The notes under the pieces are model-generated. The model did not search any database, was not told the origin of the DNA, and saw only the letters and a program-made list of their open reading frames with translations. A stretch of DNA of 64,000 nt from Campylobacter sp. RM16704. GTDB lineage: Bacteria; Campylobacterota; Campylobacteria; Campylobacterales; Campylobacteraceae. Positions 37,641-46,277 of the stretch are shown one piece after another. Numbering within the stretch: the stretch's first letter is position 1; the number at the start of each line of letters is the position of its first letter. The stretch lies in assembly GCF_000816245.1 (NCBI RefSeq), contig NZ_CP007769.1, positions 342,464 to 406,463 of the forward strand. The letters run 5' to 3'. The translations under genes and the position numbers were made by a program.

Positions 37641-39180
37641 CAAATATATTCTTTTAGAACAAAATTTATTTACAAAAAAAGAATTAAAAAGTTTAGATGA
37701 ATGTTTTTTTAAAGAATTATCACAAAATTATGGCTTAAATTTTTTGGATTTAAATAAAGATATGAAATTTGAAAAGTATCTTGATATTTTACCGATTGCT
37801 TTAATGGAGCAATATGAACTTTTTTGTTTTAATGAGGATGATGAAAATATTTATATTGTTTCTTTTAAACCTTTATTAGAAGAAGCTATAGAAAAAATAC
37901 AAAATTTATATCGTTTTAAAAATATACAGATTTTTATTTGTACATATGTTCAATTTGAATATTTTTTCAAAAAAATTCAATTTTTGATAAAAATTAGAGA
38001 TTATGCTGATATTTTATATAAAAATTTAAACAACCAAGAAGTACAAGAAGATGCTATATTGGAACAATTTTTATTGCTAATTTTATCACATGCTTGTTTT
38101 TTTAAAGCAAGTGATATTCATTTTGAACCATTAGAAAATGAAGTTTTAGTAAGATTTAGAATTGATGGAATTTTAAATAATATTTGTGTTTTAAATTTTA
38201 GAGTATATCAAGCTTTACTTTTACATATAAAGATTATTTCTTTATTAAATGTTGCAGAACAAAGAAATGCCCAAGATGGTAGTTTTAGTAAAATAATTCT
38301 AGAGCAAAAATATGATTTTAGAGTATCTATTATGCCTTTACTTTTTGGACAAAGCATTGTTCTTAGAATTTTAAAACAAGAAGAACGGGTTTTTGAACTT
38401 GATAAATTGTTTATTGATGAAGATATTTTATCAAATTTAAAAAGATATATTCAAGCACCATATGGTCTTATTTTGTTTTGTGGTCCTACAGGTAGTGGAA
38501 AAAGCACTTTTATGCATGCAATTTTAAACCAACTTGATACTAGTAAAAAAATAATTACTTTAGAAGATCCTATAGAATACAAACTAAAGCATGCGCAACA
38601 AATTCTTTTAAATCCTAAAGCTAATTTTGATTTTCATAAAGCATTAAGATCTGTTTTAAGACAAGATCCTGATGTAATAATGGTTGGTGAGATTAGAGAT
38701 GAGGAAAGTTTAGATATAGTTTTAAAGGCATCATTAAGCGGACATTTGGTTTTAAGTACCTTACATACTAATAATGCTTTAGAGGCTATTTTTAGAATGA
38801 TGCATATGAATGCTAAATCTTATTTAATATCTTGTTCTTTAAATTTAATTATAGCTCAACGTTTAGTGAGAAAATTATGCAAATGCAAAGAGAAAGTTTA
38901 TGAAAAAAGCATTTTTCAAAATGAAGTGATTGAAGGTTATTTTTATAAAGCAAAAGGTTGTGCTAGGTGTTTAAATAGTGGTTATAAGGGTCGTATAATG
39001 ATAGCTGAATTTTTGTTTTTAGATCAAAACATAAAAAATATGATAGAAAATAACATAGGTTATGATAATATTTTAAAATATGCTATAGAAAAAGGATTTT
39101 TAACCTTAGGATGTGATGCAGTACAAAAGGTTAAACAAGGTTTAACTAGTCTAGAAGAATTAAAAAAGATAAGCTTTTGA
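37633..39180 (+). CDS. ctsE: GspE/PilB-type ATPase for DNA uptake (CtsE-like)
   Basis: 515 residues from TTG 37633, which has TAGGA seven bases upstream. Walker A GPTGSGKSTFM, Asp box LEDPIEYKL, Walker B DVIMVGEIRDEES and the His-box LSTLHTNNALEA are intact. A zinc-binding cysteine set (LCKCKEK...GCARCLNSGYKGR) is present as in GspE. It powers pseudopilus assembly for natural transformation. Stop overlaps the ctsF start (TTGA). Confidence 0.9.
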   Translation: MSDKYILLEQNLFTKKELKSLDECFFKELSQNYGLNFLDLNKDMKFEKYLDILPIALMEQYELFCFNEDDENIYIVSFKPLLEEAIEKIQNLYRFKNIQIFICTYVQFEYFFKKIQFLIKIRDYADILYKNLNNQEVQEDAILEQFLLLILSHACFFKASDIHFEPLENEVLVRFRIDGILNNICVLNFRVYQALLLHIKIISLLNVAEQRNAQDGSFSKIILEQKYDFRVSIMPLLFGQSIVLRILKQEERVFELDKLFIDEDILSNLKRYIQAPYGLILFCGPTGSGKSTFMHAILNQLDTSKKIITLEDPIEYKLKHAQQILLNPKANFDFHKALRSVLRQDPDVIMVGEIRDEESLDIVLKASLSGHLVLSTLHTNNALEAIFRMMHMNAKSYLISCSLNLIIAQRLVRKLCKCKEKVYEKSIFQNEVIEGYFYKAKGCARCLNSGYKGRIMIAEFLFLDQNIKNMIENNIGYDNILKYAIEKGFLTLGCDAVQKVKQGLTSLEELKKISF

Positions 39181-40343
39181 AAAAATTTATTATTACTTAT
39201 GTTTTAAATAATGAGTCAAAACAACGTATCATTAAAGCTAAAAATTTATATGAAGCTAGAATTTGGGCTTTAGAAAAATACTCTAAATTGGTTGATATAC
39301 AAGAGTATTTTGAACAAACAAAACATAAAATAAAAGATGAAGATCTTGTGTTTATTTTGAAAGATTTAAGTGTTGTTTTAAAGAGTGGAATGAGTTTACA
39401 AGAGGCAATATTAGAATTTATAAATTATGCTTATGATGAAAAAGTCGTTAATAAATTTAGTGTAGTTTATAATAAACTCATAAATGGATATTCTTATGAA
39501 GAGTCTTTTATAGGCATTTTAAATTCTAGAGAATTAGCAGTTTTAAAAATTTGTGAGGGAAAACAAGAATTAAGTAAAGCTTTTGATATTATTGTTGATT
39601 TAAAAGAAAAAAACATAAAAAACTTAAAACAATTTAAAAAAGCCATAACTTATCCAATTTTGGTATTTACTTGTGTTATTTTGGCTTTTTTTGTTCTTAT
39701 AATTTTTGTTTTACCTGAATTCCAACTCTTGTTTAAACAACTTGAATTACCATTGCCAGTTGTTACAAAAATTCTTTTTACAATAGCAGATTTTTTTACC
39801 AATTTCTTGATATATATTATTTTAGGAGTATTTATCCTTATATTCTTTGTAATTTTTTTTAAAAACACATTTCTTTTTCATAAAATAATGTTTTATTTTC
39901 CTATTTTTGGCAAAATTATTCAAAATCAAGATAAATTTTGTTTTTTTATAATTTTATCTCATCTATTAAGTGCTGGAATAGATGCAAAAAAAGCTTTTGA
40001 ATTGTCTATCGGAGGTATAGAAAATTTATTTTTGAAAAATAAAATGTTTGAAGCTATGAAATTATTTGAATCAGGACTAGATATAGCACAGGCGTTTTTA
40101 AAAATAGATATATTTGAACCTTTTGTTATAAGAATGTTAAAATTAGCTTTAAAAAGTTCAAAATTAGATAAAAGCACTTATGAGCTTGCATTGTTTTTTG
40201 AATATAAAAAAGAAAATTACACTCAAAAACTTCTTACTTTACTTGAGCCATTAATGACGATTATCATGGCAAGTTTGATTTTAATTCTTGCTTTGGGCGT
40301 ATTTTTACCTATGTGGCAAATGAGTCAAGGTGTTAGTTTTTAG
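39177..40343 (+). CDS. ctsF: GspF/PilC-type inner membrane protein (CtsF-like)
   Basis: 388 residues with two repeats of the T2SSF domain (about 55-175 and 255-380) and hydrophobic helices near 160-185, 205-235 and at the C-terminus (LLEPLMTIIMASLILILALGVFLPMWQMSQGV, a GspF hallmark). Platform protein for the pseudopilus. TTG start at 39177 overlapping the ctsE stop. Converges with a small reverse HTH gene, sharing 11 bases. Confidence 0.88.
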   Translation: MKKFIITYVLNNESKQRIIKAKNLYEARIWALEKYSKLVDIQEYFEQTKHKIKDEDLVFILKDLSVVLKSGMSLQEAILEFINYAYDEKVVNKFSVVYNKLINGYSYEESFIGILNSRELAVLKICEGKQELSKAFDIIVDLKEKNIKNLKQFKKAITYPILVFTCVILAFFVLIIFVLPEFQLLFKQLELPLPVVTKILFTIADFFTNFLIYIILGVFILIFFVIFFKNTFLFHKIMFYFPIFGKIIQNQDKFCFFIILSHLLSAGIDAKKAFELSIGGIENLFLKNKMFEAMKLFESGLDIAQAFLKIDIFEPFVIRMLKLALKSSKLDKSTYELALFFEYKKENYTQKLLTLLEPLMTIIMASLILILALGVFLPMWQMSQGVSF

Positions 40344-40515
40344 AATTTTCAATGATGCTTTCTAGTTCTTGATAATCTTTTTTAAGTTTTTCTAGTATTT
40401 CTTGAGCTTTTAAACCTATCATTAGTAATTCATAAACTTTTGGTCGATCTTTTTTCCACTTACGCAATGTTTTAACATTGATATCTAATTTTCCTGCTAT
40501 ATCTCTTTGAGTCAT
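40333..40515 (-). CDS. Small helix-turn-helix protein
   Basis: 60 residues starting at ATG 40515 (MTQRDIAGKLDINVKTLRKWKKDRPKVYELL, then a short coiled coil). This is a compact HTH with an aromatic/basic recognition helix, of the Campylobacter type often encoded beside surface or phage genes. The frame could extend to TTG 40569, but no good ribosome site is seen there. Two direct-repeat sites lie upstream, suggesting self-regulation. Confidence 0.65.
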   Translation of the reverse strand: MTQRDIAGKLDINVKTLRKWKKDRPKVYELLMIGLKAQEILEKLKKDYQELESIIENSKN

Positions 40516-40569
40516 CAAAATCCATTTTTTTATTTGATTTATATCAATAATGGCTTTAAAAGAAAACAA

Positions 40570-40616
40570 GGTAAATTTAGAACTTTTTAATTATAAAAAG
40601 GGTAAATTTAGGACTT
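40570..40616. promoter_or_regulatory. Two direct-repeat sites between HTH gene and acyltransferase-like gene
   Basis: GGTAAATTTAGAACTT (40570-40585) and GGTAAATTTAGGACTT (40601-40616) match at 15 of 16 bases with a 31-base period, three helical turns. They lie in the divergent gap and are candidate binding sites for the small HTH protein. Confidence 0.6.
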
Positions 40617-40639
40617 AATTTATTTTTTAAGGTTTTGGT

Positions 40640-41863
40640 GTGTTAAAATCAATTGACGAAAAAGATAATATTATCTATGGAGATTTATCTGCTCAAAAGA
40701 ATTTGAATATTGAATTTTGTGGTAGAAAAAATATTGTTTTTTTCGCAGGATCTAGTTTAAATATTAATATTATTTTTCATGGAGATAATTCTTTAGTTTT
40801 TATTTGTAATAATTGTCGGTTGAATGGAAAAATTGAAATAAGAACAGGTGGAGTTTTTTACGCAGGTGAAAATTGTACTTCAGGTTGGACTCATTTTCGT
40901 GTTTATGAGGGAAGGAGCATTATATTAGGTAATGATAATATGCTTTCTTGGTCTATTTGGATGCAAACTTCTGATTATCATTTAATTTTTCATTCAAATT
41001 CTTATAAAAGAATTAACTTTGCTAAAAGTATTTATATAGGTGATCATGTTTGGTGTGCCCAAGAAGTTGCTGTGTTAAAAGGTAGTTTCGTAGCAAGTGG
41101 GAGTATTTTAGGTGCAAAAAGCGTTAATGCCGGATATAAGTTTTCTAATAGTATTTATGCTGGAAATCCTAGTAGAATAATTAAGGATAATTGTTTTTGG
41201 AGTAGAGAAGATCCAGTTGTTGGCAATTGGTGCAAAAATGAAATTGCACAATATTCTACAATGAATACTAAAGAATTTAAATTTGACTTTGAAGAACAAA
41301 AATTTTTAAATCCTGTTTTATTAGAAAAAGAACTTGAAAAATTAGAAAATGCACATGATAAATTAGAATTTATATACGATTATATTTATAATAATACTCA
41401 TAAAAATCGTTTTTCTTTATTTGAGAATAGTAATCAAAGTAAATGCAAACTTTATAAAGATAAAAATAAAATTTCTTTTTCAAGATTAAAATTTCAAAAT
41501 TCTAAAAGACAGGATGAATTAGCACTCAAGTATAAAGGTGCTGTATGTATAGTAAAAAATCATTTATCCTATAAATTAGGATTTGCCATAATTAAAAACT
41601 CAAAAAATTTTAGAAACTATATAAAAATACCCTTTGTGCTTTTGAAAATTGCAAAAGAACATAAAAATACAATCCAAAATAAAGTAAATTTGCAAGATTT
41701 TTGTGACTATGAAGAAGCAATAAATATAAAAAATAGCCTTTCATATCAGCTTGGAAATGCTTTGATTAGAGCTCATAAAATTCGATATAAAGGCGGATAT
41801 TTAAAATTTTTTATTGAAACAATAAAAATTATAAAGAAATTTAAGCAAGATAATCATAAGTAA
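40640..41863 (+). CDS. Hexapeptide-repeat acyltransferase-like protein with C-terminal SYxLGxA repeats
   Basis: 407 residues from GTG 40640 (AAGG upstream). Residues about 15-185 form a left-handed beta-helix acyltransferase fold (IYIGDHVWCAQEVAVLKGSFVASGSILGAKSV, ending in YAGNPSRIIKD) typical of O-acetyltransferases acting on surface sugars. The C-terminal 200 residues hold two related blocks: LSYKLGFAIIKNSKNF and LSYQLGNALIRAHKIR, each followed by a basic amphipathic helix. Similar tails occur in Campylobacter glycan enzymes and may bind the membrane. Isolated from other glycan genes here, it looks accessory. Its 3' end overlaps the convergent permease gene by 23 bases. Confidence 0.65.
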   Translation: MLKSIDEKDNIIYGDLSAQKNLNIEFCGRKNIVFFAGSSLNINIIFHGDNSLVFICNNCRLNGKIEIRTGGVFYAGENCTSGWTHFRVYEGRSIILGNDNMLSWSIWMQTSDYHLIFHSNSYKRINFAKSIYIGDHVWCAQEVAVLKGSFVASGSILGAKSVNAGYKFSNSIYAGNPSRIIKDNCFWSREDPVVGNWCKNEIAQYSTMNTKEFKFDFEEQKFLNPVLLEKELEKLENAHDKLEFIYDYIYNNTHKNRFSLFENSNQSKCKLYKDKNKISFSRLKFQNSKRQDELALKYKGAVCIVKNHLSYKLGFAIIKNSKNFRNYIKIPFVLLKIAKEHKNTIQNKVNLQDFCDYEEAINIKNSLSYQLGNALIRAHKIRYKGGYLKFFIETIKIIKKFKQDNHK

Positions 41864-42593
41864 CTTTAGCTATAGTTAATGCAACCATAGTTAAAAAAAG
41901 TTTTTTAATGAAAGTTCCTTGAGTTTTTAAAACAAATTTAGAGCCTATGAAAGCACCTAAAATTTGACCTATACCCATTAAAAAACCAACCTTCCATAAT
42001 ACTTCATAAGAATATAAAAAAACCCCCAAGGCTACTATGTTACTGGTAAAATTTAAGATTTTGGTATTAATGCTTGCATTTTTCATGCTAAAACCAAGAA
42101 ATATTACACAAGCAAAGATCCAAAATGACCCAGTTCCTGGTCCTAAAAAGCCATCATAAAAGCCAAGCAACAAACCAAAAGTGATTTGAAAACTTGTAGC
42201 ACTCATTTTAGCTTTATTATGGATATGACCCAAATCAGGTTTAAAAATAGTATATAAAAAGATTAAAACAAGACAAATTAATACAATGATTTTAACAGCA
42301 TTTTGATCTATGAGTAAAACAGCATAAGTTCCAATAGCTGCACCAATGGCGGTAAATAAAATTCCCAAAGCAATTTTTTCTATATGCATAGATTTTCTAT
42401 AGGCTAAAACAGCTGTTAATGAACCAAAAGTACTTTGAAGTTTATTTGTAGCTAGTGCTAAATGAGGAGGAATCCCGCAGGCAAATAAAGCAGGTATAGT
42501 AATAAGCCCACCTCCACCTACTATAGCATCAACACATCCTGCAAAAGCTGCAACAAAAAATAAAATCACATAATAAGTTAATTCAAGCTCCAT
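41841..42593 (-). CDS. TauE/SafE-family membrane permease
   Basis: 250 residues with about eight membrane helices and the family start AAFAGCVDAIVGGGGLITIPAL, plus GFYDGFLGPGTGSFW in the second half. Family members export sulfite or small organosulfur anions; the substrate is not predictable here. Overlaps the upstream TIGR02757 gene by 16 bases. Confidence 0.85.
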   Translation of the reverse strand: MELELTYYVILFFVAAFAGCVDAIVGGGGLITIPALFACGIPPHLALATNKLQSTFGSLTAVLAYRKSMHIEKIALGILFTAIGAAIGTYAVLLIDQNAVKIIVLICLVLIFLYTIFKPDLGHIHNKAKMSATSFQITFGLLLGFYDGFLGPGTGSFWIFACVIFLGFSMKNASINTKILNFTSNIVALGVFLYSYEVLWKVGFLMGIGQILGAFIGSKFVLKTQGTFIKKLFLTMVALTIAKVTYDYLA

Positions 42594-43327
42594 AAGCTTT
42601 CCTTGTTTTGTCCGATTCTATATAAAGCAAAATCATATTTTATAGGATCGTGTGGATCAAATTTTTTAAGATTTTGCGTAAGTTCTAATACACTTTTAAA
42701 ATCATAAATCTTACGCTCTAAAAGCTTAATCTTTAATGAAACTTTATGAGTATGTGTATCTAAAGGTATAAGCAAATCTTTTTTATCTATGTTTTTAAAT
42801 AATCCAAGATCAAGTTCATCTTTTCTAACCATCCATCTTAAATACATATTATATCTTTTTAAAGGTCCTTTGGGGAATGTAAAATTTTTAGAAAAGAAAA
42901 ACTCATAACCATAACTTCTATATGAATTGATTCTATAGATTTGTTCTATAAAATATTTTATAGCGTGTGTGATATTTTGTTCTTTTTTATAGGCTGTAGT
43001 GAAAATATTTTCAATGCTATTTTGATTTTTTAAACGCTTTAGAGTAATAAAAATTTGAGCTATATCTTGTGAATTTTGAAAACGATATTTTAAATTTTTA
43101 CATTCTTTTATAATATATTCATCACTTTTTTCTAATAAAGTAAAATCAAGCTTTTTTAAAAAATTGACAATATTTTTAGCATTTCCATAAGCAAATAAAG
43201 CACAAAGCAAAGCTATAGTTTCATCTTTATATATGCTTGCAATTTGCAATGGATCAGGATGAGAAAAAAGCTCTTTTTGGGTATTTTTATCTAAAATAGC
43301 TTTTTCCAAAAGAGCTTTTAATTGCAT
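42578..43327 (-). CDS. TIGR02757 family protein
   Basis: 249 residues of a conserved family without known function (DUF2400/TIGR02757), seen from FSHPDPLQIASIYKDETIALLCALFAYGNAKNI and the C-terminal LDTHTHKVSLKIKLLERKIYDFKSVLELT...FDPHDPIKYDFALYRIGQ. The helical pattern and the position of the conserved Asp resemble HhH-type DNA glycosylases, which is only suggestive. Joined to flgK by a TAATG overlap. Confidence 0.8.
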   Translation of the reverse strand: MQLKALLEKAILDKNTQKELFSHPDPLQIASIYKDETIALLCALFAYGNAKNIVNFLKKLDFTLLEKSDEYIIKECKNLKYRFQNSQDIAQIFITLKRLKNQNSIENIFTTAYKKEQNITHAIKYFIEQIYRINSYRSYGYEFFFSKNFTFPKGPLKRYNMYLRWMVRKDELDLGLFKNIDKKDLLIPLDTHTHKVSLKIKLLERKIYDFKSVLELTQNLKKFDPHDPIKYDFALYRIGQNKESLWSLN

Positions 43328-45156
43328 TAGGATTTTAGGCCAAGTAAAGTATCTAGCATTTGATCAACTGTGGTTACTATTTTAGCTGCAGCACCATAAC
43401 TTGCTTGATATTGTATAAGCGAAGCTAATTCTTCATTGGTATTTACCCCGCTTTTTGATTGGTATTCTGCATAAACTGTATTATAAACAGTTGTGTTTGT
43501 TGCATGAGAAAAACCGTTACTTTCTGCATTTGAAGCAATTTTTCCTGTAAATTTTCTATAATATCCATCTAAAGTTAAAGTATCTACCGTGCCGTTTTTA
43601 TTATAAAAATTTACTTTAGTAGTTTGAAGTTGTAACATAGCATTAGCAACATCGTTATTTCCGTTGATTCCATTTGAGCTTGCTTTTAAGGTATTAGGAT
43701 CATTTCTTATGCTTGAATTTACATTTATACTGCTTGCATCTTGTCCATTGAAGAATGAAGATACATTTAATGCTCCAGGAAAATTAGTGCCTTTATCTTT
43801 AAAAGCTATTTTATAACCCTCTTTTAAACCATTGATTTGAAAATTTCCACTATCGCTTTGCACATCATAATGATAAAAAGCTTTGAAAAAATCGTTTAAA
43901 TCATCACCACCTTGACTATTTTTATTATCATCAATATCAGCGTTAATTTGGTTAACTATATCTTGTATGGTGGTATTTACATCTATTTTTATTGTTCTTG
44001 TGGCTACAGGTTCGCCTTTATCATTGTAAACAGTAAGATCAAAATTTCCTGCTTGGATGTTTTTGTCATAACTCATTAAAGAGGTGTTTGGTTTTAAGCC
44101 TTTTAAATCATCAGAGTTAACCCTACTAGTTGCTGCTTGTGCATAAACATTGTTAGTTTGGGTAATCAAAGTCTTAGTAAAAGTATTTAGCATATCCTTG
44201 TATTCTTGCAAAATGCCATCACTATAAGTACTGTGGTTACCATCATAATTTCTACCTCTAAGATCAAGTTGTGCTCCAAGTTGTCCGCCTGTGATTTTAC
44301 CTGTTAAGTCATAGCGATTTTCATCATTAACTTCATAAGAAATTTGGTAAAATCCTTGAGGATTTTTGTTGTCAAGTTTTAAAGGATGAAAACTTGATCC
44401 ATTTACTATACTAAATCCTTGAATACTTAAATCATAATATCTTCCAGAATCTGTCATAGTTGATTCTAAGGTGCTATCTTGTGTACTTTTACCTTTCCAA
44501 GCTACTGCATCTACTAGCTTTGAGAGTCTAAGTTCAAGCTCATCCCTTCTATCTCTTAATTGATTTGCATTATCGGTTGGTAAAACTTCTTCGTTTTCAA
44601 GCTGTTTATTGATATTTGCAATTTCTTGACCAATGTTGTTAATTTCATCTACGCTTTGTCTAATTTGTTCATTTACCGTTTGTTGCATTTGATCAAGAGC
44701 TTGTAGTGTTTTTTGTATATTTTGTGTGAGAGTGTTAGCACTTTCTACAAGATCTATTTTGCTTGCACCATCACTTGGATTTGAAGCAAAATTATTCCAT
44801 GCATCGTAATAATTTTTGTAATCTTGTAAAATACCTGTTCCTTGCATATCAGGAAATCTTTGACTTGCTTCTTGTAAAATTTTCCCCAAATAGTCTGTAT
44901 ATTGTTGTTGTGTTGTAGCGTTTTTTAATTTATAATAAGAATGCTCATCATGTAATCTTTTAATGGTGTTAATTTGAGTGCCAGTTCCTAAATGTAAACC
45001 ACCTCTATCAATAGACATTCCAGTGCCTTGTACAGCTCTTTGTCTCGTATAAAATACCGCGTTTGCATTGGAAATATTGTTACCAGTTGTGTTGATTTGA
45101 ATTTCAGCAGCTTTTATGCCACCAACTCCTGTATATAAACTATCAAAAATTCCCAT
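43327..45156 (-). CDS. flgK: Flagellar hook-associated protein 1
   Basis: 609 residues. First hook-filament junction protein. N-terminal flagellar rod/hook motif (MGIFDSLYTGVGGIKAAEIQINTTGNNISNAN) and C-terminal heptads ending in SLIQYQASYGAAAKIVTTVDQMLDTLLGLKS. 10 bases after the FlgN-like chaperone gene, as expected for partner genes. Confidence 0.96.
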   Translation of the reverse strand: MGIFDSLYTGVGGIKAAEIQINTTGNNISNANAVFYTRQRAVQGTGMSIDRGGLHLGTGTQINTIKRLHDEHSYYKLKNATTQQQYTDYLGKILQEASQRFPDMQGTGILQDYKNYYDAWNNFASNPSDGASKIDLVESANTLTQNIQKTLQALDQMQQTVNEQIRQSVDEINNIGQEIANINKQLENEEVLPTDNANQLRDRRDELELRLSKLVDAVAWKGKSTQDSTLESTMTDSGRYYDLSIQGFSIVNGSSFHPLKLDNKNPQGFYQISYEVNDENRYDLTGKITGGQLGAQLDLRGRNYDGNHSTYSDGILQEYKDMLNTFTKTLITQTNNVYAQAATSRVNSDDLKGLKPNTSLMSYDKNIQAGNFDLTVYNDKGEPVATRTIKIDVNTTIQDIVNQINADIDDNKNSQGGDDLNDFFKAFYHYDVQSDSGNFQINGLKEGYKIAFKDKGTNFPGALNVSSFFNGQDASSINVNSSIRNDPNTLKASSNGINGNNDVANAMLQLQTTKVNFYNKNGTVDTLTLDGYYRKFTGKIASNAESNGFSHATNTTVYNTVYAEYQSKSGVNTNEELASLIQYQASYGAAAKIVTTVDQMLDTLLGLKS

Positions 45157-45166
45157 GATTTAGCCT

Positions 45167-45601
45167 TTAAACATTAATTTTAAATAATGAATCTGGAATT
45201 GTTTTTTTATCTCCATAAGCATTATTTGTTCCATTTTGTTCAAACATGGTATTTAAAAGATTGTCATAAAAATCTTTAATTACAAGAACTAATTTAGCAT
45301 ATTCTTTATTTTTTTGGTGTAGAGTGTTTAAATTTTGCTTTAGAAGTGCTAATTTTTCTTTATCTTCATCATCTAAAAGCTCATCTAAGCCTTTGTTATT
45401 TCCTTGATTACTAAGATCTATTAAAGCTTTGTCAAGATTTTTTTTAGCAATTTGAAAATCACTTACTAATTTAGTTTTATCTTCTATACTTTTATTTACA
45501 TATTGATGATTAGCAACTTGAATTTGTGCTATATCTTCTATAGTAAGATTGATGAGTTTTTCTAATATGGAATTTGTTTCATCTAGATATTGTTTAACCA
45601 T
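45167..45601 (-). CDS. flgN: FlgN-like export chaperone
   Basis: 144-residue coiled-coil protein beginning MVKQYLDETNSILEKLINLT, of the size of FlgN, the chaperone for hook-associated proteins FlgK and FlgL. The name rests mainly on position between flgM and flgK and the helical character; sequence is poorly conserved in this family. Confidence 0.7.
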   Translation of the reverse strand: MVKQYLDETNSILEKLINLTIEDIAQIQVANHQYVNKSIEDKTKLVSDFQIAKKNLDKALIDLSNQGNNKGLDELLDDEDKEKLALLKQNLNTLHQKNKEYAKLVLVIKDFYDNLLNTMFEQNGTNNAYGDKKTIPDSLFKINV

Positions 45602-45644
45602 TTTTTATCCTTTCTTGGGCAATTAACCCAAAAAAAGATAAATA

Positions 45645-45851
45645 TTATAATAAAGAATCTGCTATTGCTTTTGAAGTGGCTTGTAAATCTATTTTATACT
45701 CACCATTTTTAATCTGAGAAGCAATTAAAGATACCTTATTTTCCTCTATTTCTTGAGTTTCTTTTGCCTTATTGTTTTCTTTATTTTCTGTTTTGTTTAA
45801 ATCATTAGTAGCAACTTGAGCTACATAACTTTGATGTATAGGGTTTATCAT
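45645..45851 (-). CDS. flgM: Anti-sigma-28 factor FlgM
   Basis: 68 residues, unstructured N-terminal half (many Asn, Lys, Glu), conserved C-terminal helix region (KVSLIASQIKNGEYKIDLQATSKAIADSLL) that binds FliA. GGAGG ribosome site. Preceded by an excellent sigma-28 promoter, so FlgM is under control of the sigma factor it inhibits. Confidence 0.9.
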   Translation of the reverse strand: MINPIHQSYVAQVATNDLNKTENKENNKAKETQEIEENKVSLIASQIKNGEYKIDLQATSKAIADSLL

Positions 45852-45888
45852 TTTAAGCCTCCAGTTCTATTGAAAAACTCTAAAAACT

Positions 45889-45915
45889 ATATCGGCACTT
45901 AAAAAAATAACTTAA
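45889..45915 (-). promoter_or_regulatory. Sigma-28 (FliA) promoter of flgM
   Basis: On the reverse strand: TTAAGTTA (45915-45908), 11 bases, GCCGATAT (45896-45889). This is nearly the classical TAAAGTTT-N11-GCCGATAA. It overlaps the stop of the FlgJ-like gene. Confidence 0.85.
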
Positions 45916-46277
45916 CCCCTTTCTTTTAAATAATCAAATAATAATTTTGAAAAACCTAACCCTCCACTTAATGCCTTACTCATAGTATCATTATACATAG
46001 ATGAATAAATTTCATCACTTGCATCTTTTCCAAACAAAGAATTTTCTTGTTTTAAAGAAATATCTAAAACACTTTTGATTAAAAAAGCCTCAAAAGCATC
46101 AGTTTGTTCTTTTAATGCTTTATCTTCATTACTTAATGCCTGTATATGAGTTAAGTCGTTTTTAAAAGCACTATCTGCATAGTTTTTTGCTGCTTTATAG
46201 CTATTGTTGTGCTTGGTAATACTTTCATAAAGTTTGCTACTATAATTTTTACTTGCTAAATAATTATCCACTCTCAT
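45912..46277 (-). CDS. FlgJ-like rod-binding protein
   Basis: 121 residues with the rod-binding domain of FlgJ (QTDAFEAFLIKSVLDISLKQ...DEIYSSMYNDTMSKALSGGLGFSKLLFDYL). The muramidase domain of enteric FlgJ is absent, as usual in this group. Overlaps flgI by one base (TAATG). Confidence 0.8.
   Translation of the reverse strand: MRVDNYLASKNYSSKLYESITKHNNSYKAAKNYADSAFKNDLTHIQALSNEDKALKEQTDAFEAFLIKSVLDISLKQENSLFGKDASDEIYSSMYNDTMSKALSGGLGFSKLLFDYLKERG

Noticed and set aside
40516-40569. 18-residue N-terminal extension of the small HTH protein
   Set aside because: It needs a TTG start without a ribosome site, directly beside the first direct repeat; ATG 40515 begins the recognisable HTH.
41841-42593. 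Naming the TauE/SafE-family permease a sulfite exporter
   Set aside because: The family fold is clear, but substrates differ widely and no neighbouring sulfur gene supports a specific one.
45615-45631. Hairpin TTGGG/CCCAA between flgM and flgN as a terminator
   Set aside because: The stem is only 5 bp and has no T tract on the transcribed strand; the genes are probably cotranscribed, and it could at most modulate expression.
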